Positions 46,636-56,568 of a stretch of DNA of 64,000 nt are shown here, in pieces. Within the stretch, counting starts at the first letter, position 1. Each line of letters starts with the position of its first letter. Made by a program: the position numbers and the translations under genes. The DNA is from Myxococcus stipitatus DSM 14675. Its GTDB lineage: Bacteria; Myxococcota; Myxococcia; Myxococcales; Myxococcaceae. The notes under the pieces were generated by a model. It worked only from the letters and a program-made list of their open reading frames with translations, was not told the origin of the DNA and did no database searches. The stretch covers positions 10,047,501-10,111,500 of the forward strand of contig NC_020126.1 of assembly GCF_000331735.1 (NCBI RefSeq), in the 5' to 3' direction.

Positions 46636-48195
46636 GTGCTCAACGCCTTCCGGCATCACGACGAGCCACGGACGCCAACATCGACTTCACCCTCTCTCAC
46701 CAGTTTTGCTCAACGCCTCCCGGCGTCACGGCGAGCCACGGAGCTCCAGCTCGCTGCCGTTGCCTTCATCGCGGAGTCGTACTCAACGCCTTCCGGCATC
46801 ACGGCGAGCCACGGAGCGCCTGGGCGGGCGCGCGGGCCCCGAGCGCAACAAGGAGTGCTCAACGCCTTCCGGCATCACGACGAGCCACGGACGGCGTGGG
46901 CGTGCTCACGCCGCGCGGGGTGGTGCTCAACGCCTTCCGGCATCACGGCGAGCCACGGGCCATTCCCAGGCGCTGCGCGAGCGCCTCCCGCTCGTGCTCA
47001 ACGCCTTCCGGCATCACGGCGAGCCACGGATCGGCCGCTTCGACGAAGCTGGTGGGCATCCTGGGTGCTCAACGCCTTCCGGCATCACGGCGAGCCACGG
47101 TACAAGGTGAAGGGCGAGGGTGAAGGGAAGTAGGAGGTGCTCAACGCCTTCCGGCATCACGGCGAGCCACGGTCTCAAACGGCTCAAACTGCACGGCGGC
47201 TGGAGCTAAGTGCTCAACGCCTTCCGGCATCACGGCGAGCCACGGTGTCCCAGCGCTCCATGAGGATGGGGACCCGCTTGTGCTCAACGCCTTCCGGCAT
47301 CACGGCGAGCCACGGAGCATGATTATCAAGAAGGCGAAAATCGGGGTCATTGTGCTCAACGCCTTCCGGCATCACGGCGAGCCACGGCCTGCCTCCCCCG
47401 CATGGGTTCCCAGCACCTGCAGGTGCTCAACGCCTTCCGGCATCACGGCGAGCCACGGGGGAGCAGTGCAGGCGCGCCGCAGCCTCGTCAATGGGTGCTC
47501 AACGCCTTCCGGCATCACGGCGAGCCACGGATGATCTTGTCGTGAAGACCTTCAAGGCCGAGATTCTGTGCTCAACGCCTTCCGGCATCACGGCGAGCCA
47601 CGGGTGGCCATTCGGCTCCAAGACGACGCCACCGCTCCCATGTGCTCAACGCCTTCCGGCATCACGGCGAGCCACGGTCTCCTCACTCGGGCCAGTCCAC
47701 TCCTACGACAGCGTGCTCAACGCCTTCCGGCATCACGGCGAGCCACGGTGGCCCCCGCGTCGTGGGCGTCCGCAGAAGCAGGCATGCCCAGGTGCTCAAC
47801 GCCTTCCGGCATCACGGCGAGCCACGGCGTAGCAGAAGGCCCAGAATTGGAGCGGGTCGTCCGCCTCGTGCTCAACGCCTTCCGGCATCACGGCGAGCCA
47901 CGGCAGACGGCCCGCGAGCTGCGCGACAAGGGCACCACGTGCTCAACGCCTTCCGGCATCACGGCGAGCCACGGTCGAGCGATTGCGGGCCGCAATCTTG
48001 GACCTGGCGACAGGGTGCTCAACGCATTCCGGCATCACGGCGAGCCACGGGTTGAAGTCCGTGAGGGATGCCATCGCCACGTGGCTCGGGTGCTCAACGC
48101 CTTCCGTCATCACGGCGAGCCACGGTGACGAGAAACCCAGGGTGCCCGTTGGCAAACCAGTGCTCAACGCCTTCCGGCATCACGGCGAGCCACGG
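46636..48195 (-). CRISPR. CRISPR array, leader-distal segment (22 repeats)
   Basis: Twenty-two copies of a 36-bp repeat, on the plus strand beginning GTGCTCAACGCC and ending GCGAGCCACGG, with spacers of about 32-43 bases. The first three repeats (46636, 46706, 46779) and those at 46855, 48015 and 48090 carry substitutions, so the left end is the old, trailer end. The crRNA would be read from the minus strand. In that sense GCTCGCC can pair with GGC-GTT-GAGC, giving a hairpin Cas6 could recognise. It continues across the insertion element into 49498-50907. Confidence 0.98.
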
Positions 48196-48232
48196 GTACT
48201 TCCTTTCGACAGAACGTCGAATCTTGGGCTAG

Positions 48233-49494
48233 CAGGGTGTTGAAGAAGCCCGGTTTGAAGGCATGAGACCGGGCCTCTCCGTGCCCTTCGTTCTCAACCT
48301 TGTCATCCAAGCGAGGCGGAGGGCGAAGGGCGCCTATTATGCGGCAACCAGCCGCGCCATCCGCACCAGGTTGTACGCGGCGCCTACCAGGTAGGCCGCC
48401 AGTTCCGTCCGCTCCCTGCCTTTGAAGCGCGTCTTACGGAAGCCGCCCACCGTCTTCATCCAGCCCCAGACTTCTTCGATTCGTTTCCGTATCCGCTGGC
48501 TGAGGGCGTATCCGGCAGGCCTCGTCGTTCGCCTGTCGATGGCCGAGCGCCGTCGAGTATCCGTCGTCTGCGCAATGTGAGGCGTCACTCCCATGCGCCG
48601 GCAGTCCGCGACGAAGTCCGCCGTGTCGTAGCCCTTGTCCGCCCCCACCGAAGCGCGCGCGTTTCGGGACTTCAGCCCCTCGAGCATCATCACCGCCGCG
48701 TCGCGCTCGGCGAAGCCATTCGCCGGCATCACCGCGAGGTCCACGAGCAGCCCGTTGCGATTCTCCATGACGCCATTGAGGCTGTAGGCCAGCCGCGCCT
48801 CCTTGCCGTTGCCCTTGCGCGCAAGCGTTGCCTCCGGGTCCGTTGTCGAGGCGTGCGTCGCGTTGCCCCTCTTCTGCCCGTGGAAGTCACCGTCGGGTTG
48901 CCCTTGTCGTCGGGCGGCTCCTTCTTCTCGTCCTTCGGGCGGAACGACTTCAGGGATGCCCAGGCCTCAATCAGGCTGCCATCCACGCTGAAGTGCTCGC
49001 TGCTGGTCAGCCCCGCGCTTGCGCCTGACTCATCACCGCCAGGAAGAATCTCCGGGCGACGTCGTGCTCCAGGAGCCGGTCCCGGTTCTGCGAGAAGGTG
49101 CTGTGGTCGAAGGAGGCGTCCTCCATCCCCATGTCGAGGAACCACCGGAAGAGGAGGTTGTAGTCGAGCTGCTCGCAGAAGAGCCGCTCGCTTCTCACCG
49201 AGTAGAACGCCATGAGCAAGCAGGACTTCAGCAACTGCTCCGGCGGGATGCTCGGCCGGCCGGTGTCGCTGTACATCGCATCAAACGTCGGCGAGAGCGC
49301 CGCCAGCGCGGCGTCCGCCATGTCCTTCACCCTGCGCAGCGGATGGGCCGCCGGGACTCGGTCTCCCGGCGTCCTCAAGCTGAACAGCGTCGTCTGCTGC
49401 TTGGGCCGTCCGCGCATCGCTGCCTCCGATGCGCGGAGGACACCACGTCACAGTGCGGGGTGTCGATCCCTCGGAGGGGTTTCTCAACACCCTG
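48233..49494 (-). mobile_element. IS5/IS1182-type insertion sequence in a CRISPR spacer
   Basis: A 1262-bp element with terminal inverted repeats: the left end reads CAGGGTGTTGAAGAAGCCC, and the right end read inward CAGGGTGTTGAGAAACCCC (16 of 19 match). It is flanked by CTAG at 48229-48232 and 49495-49498, a 4-bp target duplication. It sits inside a spacer (48196 onward), directly beside the next repeat; the final G of the duplicated CTAG is also the first base of that repeat. It carries a single broken transposase gene on the minus strand. Confidence 0.92.
48337..49417 (-). pseudogene. Frameshifted DDE transposase of the IS
   Basis: About 360 codons spread over three frames. Part 1 (49417 to 49007) starts MRGRPKQQTTLF and has the N-terminal DUF772-like domain (LDYNLLFRWFLDMGME). 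Part 2 resumes with GLTSSEHFSVDGSLIEA (first catalytic Asp). Part 3 has GADKGYDTADF (second Asp) and RKRIEEVWGWMKTVGGF (Glu). Each shift fits loss of one G: in GCGCGGGGCTGACC near 49010 and in ACGGTGACTTCC near 48885. The single-base losses point to recent inactivation, or to sequencing error in G-runs; programmed frameshifting is less likely with two sites. Confidence 0.88.
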
Positions 49495-49497
49495 CTA

Positions 49498-50907
49498 GTG
49501 CTCAACGCCTTCCGGCATCACGGCGAGCCACGGTCGACGCTGATGCGGAAGCGTGCGCCGACTTCGAGAGTGCTCAACGCCTTCCGGCATCACGGCGAGC
49601 CACGGTCAGGGGTGTGTCGAAGCTCCTGGGAACCAACATGTGCTCAACGCCTTCCGGCATCACGGCGAGCCACGGTCGTGACGGGGTTGGAAGCATCGCT
49701 CAACAACGTTGGGTGCTCAACGCCTTCCGGCATCACGGCGAGCCACGGATTAGGATAACCAGTAGACCTCTTAGGGTTCCTCTTAGGTGCTCAACGCCTT
49801 CCGGCATCACGGCGAGCCACGGCGGTGCGCCTCCGCGCCCTTGGCCTCGCACGTGAAGTGCTCAACGCCTTCCGGCATCACGGCGAGCCACGGGATTGCA
49901 CTCGCTCTTCCCGGAGCTCCTGTCGCAGGGTGCTCAACGCCTTCCGGCATCACGGCGAGCCACGGGCCGCGCCGAGTGGTTGGCCGCGCACGTGGGCTGG
50001 TGCTCAACGCCTTCCGGCATCACGGCGAGCCACGGTAGACTATGGACGAGAGAGTGACCTGGGACGAGTATTTGTGCTCAACGCCTTCCGGCATCACGGC
50101 GAGCCACGGTTCTCATTTGGTGTCACACCATCAGAGAGCGGGCCTCGTGCTCAACGCCTTCCGGCATCACGGCGAGCCACGGTTGGGTTTTGGGTTCCTA
50201 CGTTGACCAGTCTTGAAGTTGGTGCTCAACGCCTTCCGGCATCACGGCGAGCCACGGCGTTGGCGCCCGTGCCGTTGCGCGAGACGCCCTGGTGCTCAAC
50301 GCCTTCCGGCATCACGGCGAGCCACGGCCGTTGAACCCTGAAGGTCATCATGCCTCTCCACGAGTGCTCAACGCCTTCCGGCATCACGGCGAGCCACGGT
50401 TCAAACTGCTAGATCCCAAAGGTAAGCGAAAACTGTGCTCAACGCCTTCCGGCATCACGGCGAGCCACGGGTGGGTGGTGCTGGAACTGATTCGACGTAT
50501 TGTGCTCAACGCCTTCCGGCATCACGGCGAGCCACGGTGCCCACCGAGGTGGAGTCCAACCCGATGGCCGTCACCTCGTGCTCAACGCCTTCCGGCATCA
50601 CGGCGAGCCACGGTGAGCGTACGCATGCAGAGAAGCACCGACTGCCAGGGTGCTCAACGCCTTCCGGCATCACGGCGAGCCACGGCTGCTGCGCGGCGGC
50701 ACGTCCTGCGGCATCATCACCGCGTGCTCAACGCCTTCCGGCATCACGGCGAGCCACGGTGCTCCCGATCCCGTTCGAGACGTTCCCGCCCCAGCTCTAC
50801 GGGTGCTCAACGCCTTCCGGCATCACGGCGAGCCACGGTGGGACCTTTTGTACTATGAGTCATGGCTTTCTGTGCTCAACGCCTTCCGGCATCACGGCGA
50901 GCCACGG
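49498..50907 (-). CRISPR. CRISPR array, leader-proximal segment (20 repeats)
   Basis: Twenty more copies of the same 36-bp repeat, first at 49498 and last at 50872-50907, with spacers of about 31-43 bases. Repeats here are almost invariant, as expected near the leader. With the left segment the original array had 42 repeats and 41 spacers. Newest spacers should be at the right end, beside the leader and cas2. Several spacers are much poorer in GC than the host, for example 49749-49786 and 50839-50871 at about 42% by my count. Confidence 0.98.
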
Positions 50908-51159
50908 AGCCCCGCTCAATTCGCAAGGAACTCCAGCCACTTACGTCCCCCCTTTTCAAGCACCCCCACCCTACGAACCATCTCCCGCATCCTCCACGCG
51001 TCCTCGCCTCGCCAACCGCCTGAAATCCCAAGGCTTTTACCCATTCAAGCACCTATTCACCTGTCAAAGAGCACTCAACCCCGCGTCGGACCTCAGCTTT
51101 TCACCCGATTCCGCGTGAAACCCTCTCCGCCAGGCGCAGGTGCATGAATGTCCAGCGCC
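50908..51159 (-). promoter_or_regulatory. CRISPR leader between cas2 and the array
   Basis: About 250 bases without a gene, less GC-rich than the surroundings, with purine-rich tracts on the minus strand. A TTGACA hexamer on the minus strand (51067-51062) could be a -35 element; the -10 region about 17 bases on (near 51044-51039, ATGGGT) is poor. The array may also be read through from cas2, since both are on the minus strand. Confidence 0.65.
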
Positions 51160-51453
51160 TCACAGCACGCGGAACGGCGGTGGCTCCTCCGGCCAGTCCT
51201 CCCCGGGGTTGATAGCCCGCACCCGCTCCACACAGCCACCGCACAACCCAATCACCAACAAGGTATCCACGGGGTCCATCCGCCGTGCCAGCTCCCACCG
51301 GAGCTGCTCCCGGTCCCGGTCCGTCAACAAGCACCGGAACACGGAGAGCTGCAACCACTCCCCGTACCCCTTCAACAACGCATACACCTTGCGCCATCGC
51401 TTCGGGTCCCGGATGTCATAGGTAATCAAGTACCACCGCCTCGGCTCGGCCAT
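51160..51453 (-). CDS. cas2: CRISPR adaptation endoribonuclease/integration subunit Cas2
   Basis: A 97-residue Cas2 with the ferredoxin-like start WYLITYDIRDPKRWRKVYALLKG; Asp13 is the conserved metal-binding residue, and YGEWLQLSVFRCLL is the typical beta strand. It forms the dimeric core of the Cas1-Cas2 integrase that inserts spacers. It lies three bases after the Cas4-Cas1 gene and is the last gene before the leader. The Cys-containing C terminus (GLCGGCVERV) is of normal length. Confidence 0.95.
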   Translation of the reverse strand: MAEPRRWYLITYDIRDPKRWRKVYALLKGYGEWLQLSVFRCLLTDRDREQLRWELARRMDPVDTLLVIGLCGGCVERVRAINPGEDWPEEPPPFRVL

Positions 51454-51456
51454 GGC

Positions 51457-53112
51457 TCACCTCAGGCGGAACGTCGCGAACAGCCCCGGCGTCCCCGTCC
51501 ACTCCTTCTCCAGGAGCCGCACCTCCAGCTCCACCAGGCGCGCATAGCTGAGTGAGTACCCCAGGACGTTGTGCTTCCACGTCTCCCGCTTCCGTCGCTC
51601 ATACAGCTCAATCGCCTTCGCGCGCCCCACCTTGCTGAGCCTGTCGGACGTCACCTCGAAGTCCGCCTCCGCATCCCATGCCCGACGGTTCAACGACGCC
51701 ACCAGCGGCATGTCCGCCAGGGGCACACGGAACTGCTCCATCACATCCAATCCCAGCGGCCCCGCCGAGTTCCTCGGCTGATGAAAGCACCCAAACGCCA
51801 CATCCAGCCCCACCGAACGAATCGCGGCCTCCACCTCGCGGTGCACCAACCCATACAAAAACCCGAGGACCGCATTGAACCTGTCCCGCGGAGGACGCCG
51901 GTTCCGCCCATCGAAGCGCAGCCGAGGATCCACATCATCCCCCAGCAGATACGGCAGCGCCCCGAAGTAGCGCGCGGCCCCGGCCCCCTCCAAGCCCGGC
52001 AGCACGTCGAGTGACGCCGCCTCCGCGCAGCCAGGCAACAGCGCACTCAAATCACGCACCGCCGACCCCATCACCTCGCGAGCCGCCACATCCCCACGAG
52101 AAGCTCGCAGCAGGAACCGGAGCTGCCCCTCCAGCTTCGCGGCCACCAGCCGCCGAGCCAACCCCAGGCACACAGCCTCCTGGCGCAACGCCTCGAACTG
52201 GCGCAGCCGCCGCTGCACATTTCCACCCCCTCCACCAAGTCCCCCCAGGTAACGCCCTCCCGAGGTGAACCAGTGCACACCCACGTCCCTCTCCACGCAG
52301 AGCGCCAACACCTGCGAGCTGACCTGCACCGCGCCATGCGAGACCAGCGCCGACACCGTCCGCACAGGGAGCCGCACGGGCTCGCCCTCCCCTTCAGGCG
52401 GCGTCACCACCAACTCATCGGAGGCCCGCCCCACCCGACTCCCCGCCGTCGTCACATGCAGGACCTGTCGAACATCATCCTCCGGAAACAACCGAGGCCG
52501 CTCCGCTCCACTCCCTATCCGCTCCTCCTCCGGCAGGCACACCGGTGCCAAAGAGCAGCGAGCACACTTGCGCTCCTCCGTCGTCACGGGAGGGCGCATC
52601 CCCGAGGCACGCAAGAGCCGAGCCCGAGCAACCGCCGCCACCACGTCCTGGCGAAGCCGCTCATCCAATGGAAAGCAAACCGTCGTATCTGTCTGGTGAT
52701 AACGGACCCGGCACTCCACCTCGGTCCCCGGAAAACACTCCTCCACCAACAGCGCATACGCCCCGACTTGAAGCCGATCTCCCGGCCACGCCTCCGGTCC
52801 ACCTTCCCCAGACGCATGTCGACCGCGCTTGTGCTCATGAACCACCAAGGTCCCCGCGCGCTCGCGCACGGCATCGACCTTGCCATGCAGGCCCAACACC
52901 TCGCTGGAGACCTCCACCTCCACCCGCTCGCCCTCTTGCTCCAGCCGCGCATGCAGGCGTCTGCCGGCGAAGATGGCCGCATCCGCCACCCGCACCTCCT
53001 CGACTTCCTCCAGGTAGAACAGCCGCTCGCAGTACGCGAGCGCATGCAGCGAATGGACACGCAGCGTCGGCTCGACCACAACAGGTCGAGGACTCATGGT
53101 TTCAGGACTCAT
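51457..53112 (-). CDS. cas4-cas1: Cas4-Cas1 fusion: spacer processing nuclease and integrase
   Basis: A 551-residue fusion. Cas4 (about 1-200): HALAYCERLFYLEE (first Cys), GKVDAVRER and VVHEHKRGRHA (PD-(D/E)xK nuclease), and the Fe-S Cys set CARCSLAPVC. Cas1 (about 220-551): the beta-sheet N-terminal domain and the catalytic Glu/His/Asp set around LYGLVHREVEAAIRS, AFGCFHQPRNSAGPLGLDVMEQFR. Cas4 trims prespacers and sets PAM/orientation; Cas1 integrates them. I prefer ATG 53112 (MSPETM), which follows a G-rich RBS; a TTG five codons upstream is possible. The 109 bases upstream, to cas5, hold no gene. Confidence 0.94.
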   Translation of the reverse strand: MSPETMSPRPVVVEPTLRVHSLHALAYCERLFYLEEVEEVRVADAAIFAGRRLHARLEQEGERVEVEVSSEVLGLHGKVDAVRERAGTLVVHEHKRGRHASGEGGPEAWPGDRLQVGAYALLVEECFPGTEVECRVRYHQTDTTVCFPLDERLRQDVVAAVARARLLRASGMRPPVTTEERKCARCSLAPVCLPEEERIGSGAERPRLFPEDDVRQVLHVTTAGSRVGRASDELVVTPPEGEGEPVRLPVRTVSALVSHGAVQVSSQVLALCVERDVGVHWFTSGGRYLGGLGGGGGNVQRRLRQFEALRQEAVCLGLARRLVAAKLEGQLRFLLRASRGDVAAREVMGSAVRDLSALLPGCAEAASLDVLPGLEGAGAARYFGALPYLLGDDVDPRLRFDGRNRRPPRDRFNAVLGFLYGLVHREVEAAIRSVGLDVAFGCFHQPRNSAGPLGLDVMEQFRVPLADMPLVASLNRRAWDAEADFEVTSDRLSKVGRAKAIELYERRKRETWKHNVLGYSLSYARLVELEVRLLEKEWTGTPGLFATFRLR

Positions 53113-53221
53113 GGAACCGCCCCCCAATGAAAGGCTCCCGCCTCAGAAAATAACAGACACAACTGGAGTGAGCGCAATTCCAGACTCTCGATTCCCACTG
53201 CAGCGCTCTACCCTTTCCCTT

Positions 53222-53953
53222 TCAATGAACCGAATCCACCGCACCAACCCGAGCCCGTGGGGACCCGGGTGTCCAGTTCCACGCGGACTCAGGGGGCTCG
53301 AGCGTCGGAACCTCCAGCGGGGCCATCAACTCGCGACGCGTGCGGCTTGAATCCTCGCGGTCAATCCCCACGGTCATCCGATACGACCCTGCCCGAGTCT
53401 CCTCCCCCGGCTCCAGCCGCGAGTACCAATAAGCCAGCGGAGGAGCCGCCAACACCTCCACCGAGTCGAACAAGAGGTTGTTGTCCCCAGCGAAGGGCAG
53501 TCCATACCGGCCTCCACTCCCCGCGCCACGAAGCCCCAAGCGAACCGCCTCCAGCAGGCCCGTCTCCGCGCACTCCACGCCGATGACAGCCCGCAGGTCC
53601 ACGAGCAGCTCGCGACGCACGGGGACAATCCAGTGCTTCGCCCCATGGGTACGAGCCTTGAGCGTCTTGCCGTAGGGCCCCACCGGATATGTGTGCAGTT
53701 GCTGATAGAGACTGGCCAGCTCCGGTGGAGCCCCCACGCGCCCCACCGCGATCCGCAGGCAAGGCACGTCCTCACGCATGCGCGTCGTCGCCTCGCCTGA
53801 CGACGCCCTCCGAGTCTCCACGCCCGCGAGGTTCAGGACCAACCCATGCGCGGCGGACGGAGGCATGAAGGGCGCGGAGGAGCGATACACCCCCGCCTGA
53901 AGCGCGCGGTACGCGGCGAACGGCGCCCTGACGAACAGCCATAGCCGTTCCAT
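53222..53953 (-). CDS. devS: Cas5 (DevS) of the type I effector
   Basis: A 243-residue RAMP protein starting MERLWLFVRAPFAAYRAL, with the Gly-rich loop GLRGAGSGGRYGLPFAGDNN. It caps the 5' handle of the crRNA in Cascade. In M. xanthus DevS is also needed for fruiting-body sporulation. It abuts the cas7 gene (the cas7 TAG stop begins directly before this ATG, no gap). C-terminal part (RELMAPLEVPTLEPPES) is family-typical. Assignment rests on position and sequence resemblance to DevS. Confidence 0.88.
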   Translation of the reverse strand: MERLWLFVRAPFAAYRALQAGVYRSSAPFMPPSAAHGLVLNLAGVETRRASSGEATTRMREDVPCLRIAVGRVGAPPELASLYQQLHTYPVGPYGKTLKARTHGAKHWIVPVRRELLVDLRAVIGVECAETGLLEAVRLGLRGAGSGGRYGLPFAGDNNLLFDSVEVLAAPPLAYWYSRLEPGEETRAGSYRMTVGIDREDSSRTRRELMAPLEVPTLEPPESAWNWTPGSPRARVGAVDSVH

Positions 53954-54859
53954 CTACGCCTCCGCGAAGGCCACCGTGGCCAGCTGCTCCAGCATCCCCT
54001 GGGCGTTGTCGTGCAGACTCGCCCCCTTCGACTCCAGCGCCGCGCGCTCCTCGGGTTTCATCCGCCGGACCAGCTCACCCCCAAGCCAGAACTCGCGGGC
54101 GTCCAGGTCCGCGCGAGCCCCCGTCAGCCGGGCCAACTCCGGGAATGCGCCCTCCTTGTCGAAGCCGTAGCTGTCATACCCCGACACCAGAGAGGGCGTC
54201 AGCCGCGCAACGACGCTGCGCGGAGCCATCTCGAAGAGGCTGCGAGCATGGCCACCCGCCACTCCCGACAACTCACCCAAGGCCTTGAGCAGCGCCGAAG
54301 CCCAGCGCTTGCCCTGCTTCACGACCAGACAGTCCGCCACGGCCAACGCGAAGGGATACTGGTACGCGGTATAGGTCACCTCCCGGTGGAGCAGCGCGGA
54401 GGTCGGAGCGTTCTTCCACGGACTCTTCCCGGCATTGAGCGGCGACTGATGGAAGGTGGCATCGAAGCGGTAGGCCTCGAGCGCCACAGCCAGGTTCATG
54501 CGCAGCACGCTGTCGCGCTTCGATGGCCGGTTTCCATGCTTCTTCGCGGTCTTCGGGTCGGCGACCATGAACCCGAAGAGGAAGTCATCGGCGAACTTCT
54601 CCGCGTTGGGGAAGTCCTTGTACTCGACGGCGAGCTGGTCCTCGTCATGGAGGCGCCGCCGGTTCATGGGCAGACCGTACTTCGTCAGGATTTCGCGCAA
54701 CGCATTGCGCATGGACTCGGGGCTGATGACGGTGTGCTCGGCGCCACCGGCCCGTGAAATCTTCTGGAGGACGGTGCGGTTCTCCTCGCTCTCTCCCCGG
54801 TAGTTGGAGCTGGGAGCGGCATAGGTCAGGACCGTGGCGAACAGGTTCTTGTGCGACAT
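53954..54859 (-). CDS. devR: Cas7 (DevR) crRNA backbone protein
   Basis: A 301-residue Cas7/Cst2/DevR-family protein: MSHKNLFATVLTYAAPSSNYRG, AEHTVISPESMRNALREIL and FADDFLFGFMVADP are characteristic. Several copies polymerise along the crRNA to form the Cascade backbone. In M. xanthus, DevR loss blocks development. GGAGTC precedes the ATG; the longer open frame to 55006 overlaps cas8 and is not used. It starts 29 bases after the cas8 stop. Confidence 0.92.
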   Translation of the reverse strand: MSHKNLFATVLTYAAPSSNYRGESEENRTVLQKISRAGGAEHTVISPESMRNALREILTKYGLPMNRRRLHDEDQLAVEYKDFPNAEKFADDFLFGFMVADPKTAKKHGNRPSKRDSVLRMNLAVALEAYRFDATFHQSPLNAGKSPWKNAPTSALLHREVTYTAYQYPFALAVADCLVVKQGKRWASALLKALGELSGVAGGHARSLFEMAPRSVVARLTPSLVSGYDSYGFDKEGAFPELARLTGARADLDAREFWLGGELVRRMKPEERAALESKGASLHDNAQGMLEQLATVAFAEA

Positions 54860-54888
54860 GGGAGACTCCTCGATGAAATGGGAAGAGG

Positions 54889-56568
54889 TCAGGCGTTCGC
54901 TGAGAGCGCCAACAGGGTCAACGTCTTCATGTCTTCGTGCTGCGTCTGCAGGGCCTGCGACAGACGGACGAACTGGTCCACGGGCAGGTGCTGAGGGACC
55001 GAGCACAGCGTTCCAGCGAAGTACGCGATGAAGTCCTGCCCCGAACGGCTGCGCACGGCGAGAAACGCATCCCGGGCCACGACCTCCTTCTTCTCGTTGT
55101 AGGTCTTCTTCAGCGACGGGTCATCCTTGACGGCGTCCCACCGAAGCTTGTGTTTGCGCTCCAACTTGACGAGCACGTAGTGCCGAGCCACCTGGAACAC
55201 GAGCTGCTCCAGGCTCGGCGCGGACGGAGAAGATGCGTTCGAGTCCATGTGCATATGCCTTTCCAGGGAAAGCCGAGCGTCCTGGCGGAAGGCCATGGCG
55301 CCGAGAGTGACTTCGTGAGGCGAGGTGGCGAAGACGCGGTCGAAGCCCGCGTACCAGGGCCGCTGTTTGACGAGATTGAGCAGGCAGGTGCGTCGAAACA
55401 GGGCATCCTTCAACGAGCCCTGGAGTGCCGCATACGCGTCCACCATCTCCACCTCGGGCTCGAAGCGCGAGGCGCCATGGGTGCGGACGTTGTTGCCGTC
55501 CTTGCCCAGGTGGAAGACGTCGTATCCCCACACCAACGAGCTGTAGGCGAGCGCGCCCTCGGCCTTCGAGAGCCTCCGCCGGAGGAGTTGTCCGGTCATC
55601 AGCGCGGACTCGACCGCCAGGTCGACCATGGACTCCTGGGGTCGGAAGCCGCGCAGCGCGGTGCCTCGGCCCAGGAGCGCCCGGGGGAGGACCTCGCAGA
55701 ACGTGCGCAGCCGAGCGACGTCGGGAATGGCCAGCGCATAGCCACGGGGATCCGAGAGAACCCGCCGCTCCTTCACCACGAGCGTCCGCGGCACATAGAC
55801 CTGCGTGACATAGGGCCAGAAGTGCAGGAGGAACGCCGTGCGTGGCAGGTCCTCGAAGGAGACACCCTCCGCGTTGTGCTCCATCGCCCCCAGCAGCTCC
55901 GTGCTGGAGAGCGAGACGGAGGCGCGCCTGCGCTTCGCGGTGAGGAGTTTCCAGGCCTTCGCGGCATCGGACGTGGACTCACCCAGCGCTCGGGAGATGA
56001 AGGGCCCTCTCGTCGTGGGTACACCCCGCAGCGTGCTCCACAACATGTCGCGCCACAGCTTCACCCAGTGCCCCGTCCGGTCCGACGCGGTCGGGTCCAT
56101 CGACAACAAGAGCCCCGCTCGAGGCACGGGGACTTCGTAGATGAAGTACCGCTCGCGCCGAGTCTCTCCCTTCTTGTCCCGGACGACCTTCACGTCCTCG
56201 CGGAGCGGGCGCGCTCCGTCTCGGGGCTTCTTCTCCCACTTCTCCTCCAGACGGGCCGCGTAGAGCTCATCGAAGAGGCGTTGCAGGCCCCTCGGGTCCA
56301 ACTCCACGCGGGCGCTGGCGTCATCCAGCCGCGCGAGTCGCGCCGTGCCAGGCTTCGCGCCGGGAAGGCGCTCCAACCACCTGAGCATCAACACGAGCCC
56401 GGCCAGCCCCGCGCGATGCTGTGCTGTGGGCAACTCCGCGAGCTGATAGTCCAGCACCAGCGGCGCGGTCCGTTCAGGGGACGCATCATTCCGGCTTCGC
56501 GGGGAGCCACGCGCGGAGGGAGGTGCCTTCGTGCGAGGACTGCGGCGGGAGGTAGCGCGAGTCTTCAT
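54889..56568 (-). CDS. devT: Cas8-type large subunit (DevT)
   Basis: A 559-residue DevT-like large subunit (Cas8a1/Csx13-type Myxan family). A basic, Ser/Arg/Pro-rich N-terminal tail (RATSRRSPRTKAPPSARGS) precedes a core beginning LVLDYQLAELPTAQHRAGLAGLVLMLRWLERLP, the family opening. The large subunit recognises the PAM and recruits Cas3. In M. xanthus DevT promotes expression of the developmental factor FruA. The start codon overlaps the cas3 stop (ATGA). Little can be said about catalytic residues, as none are expected. Confidence 0.86.
   Translation of the reverse strand: MKTRATSRRSPRTKAPPSARGSPRSRNDASPERTAPLVLDYQLAELPTAQHRAGLAGLVLMLRWLERLPGAKPGTARLARLDDASARVELDPRGLQRLFDELYAARLEEKWEKKPRDGARPLREDVKVVRDKKGETRRERYFIYEVPVPRAGLLLSMDPTASDRTGHWVKLWRDMLWSTLRGVPTTRGPFISRALGESTSDAAKAWKLLTAKRRRASVSLSSTELLGAMEHNAEGVSFEDLPRTAFLLHFWPYVTQVYVPRTLVVKERRVLSDPRGYALAIPDVARLRTFCEVLPRALLGRGTALRGFRPQESMVDLAVESALMTGQLLRRRLSKAEGALAYSSLVWGYDVFHLGKDGNNVRTHGASRFEPEVEMVDAYAALQGSLKDALFRRTCLLNLVKQRPWYAGFDRVFATSPHEVTLGAMAFRQDARLSLERHMHMDSNASSPSAPSLEQLVFQVARHYVLVKLERKHKLRWDAVKDDPSLKKTYNEKKEVVARDAFLAVRSRSGQDFIAYFAGTLCSVPQHLPVDQFVRLSQALQTQHEDMKTLTLLALSANA

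Noticed and set aside
46140..46643. Minus-strand frame overlapping the SitA-like gene and running into the array
   Set aside because: It overlaps a better-supported gene in another frame, with no recognisable motif. The overlapping SitA-like frame has a lipobox and an HNH module.
48337..49417. Programmed frameshifting of the IS transposase
   Set aside because: Two shifts would be needed, and each is explained by one missing G. No slippery A6G or A7-type motif is seen at either site.
46601..50858. Open frames through the CRISPR array coding repeated LNAFRHHGEPR
   Set aside because: They arise from translating the 36-bp repeat (a multiple of three) and have no gene-like start or domain.
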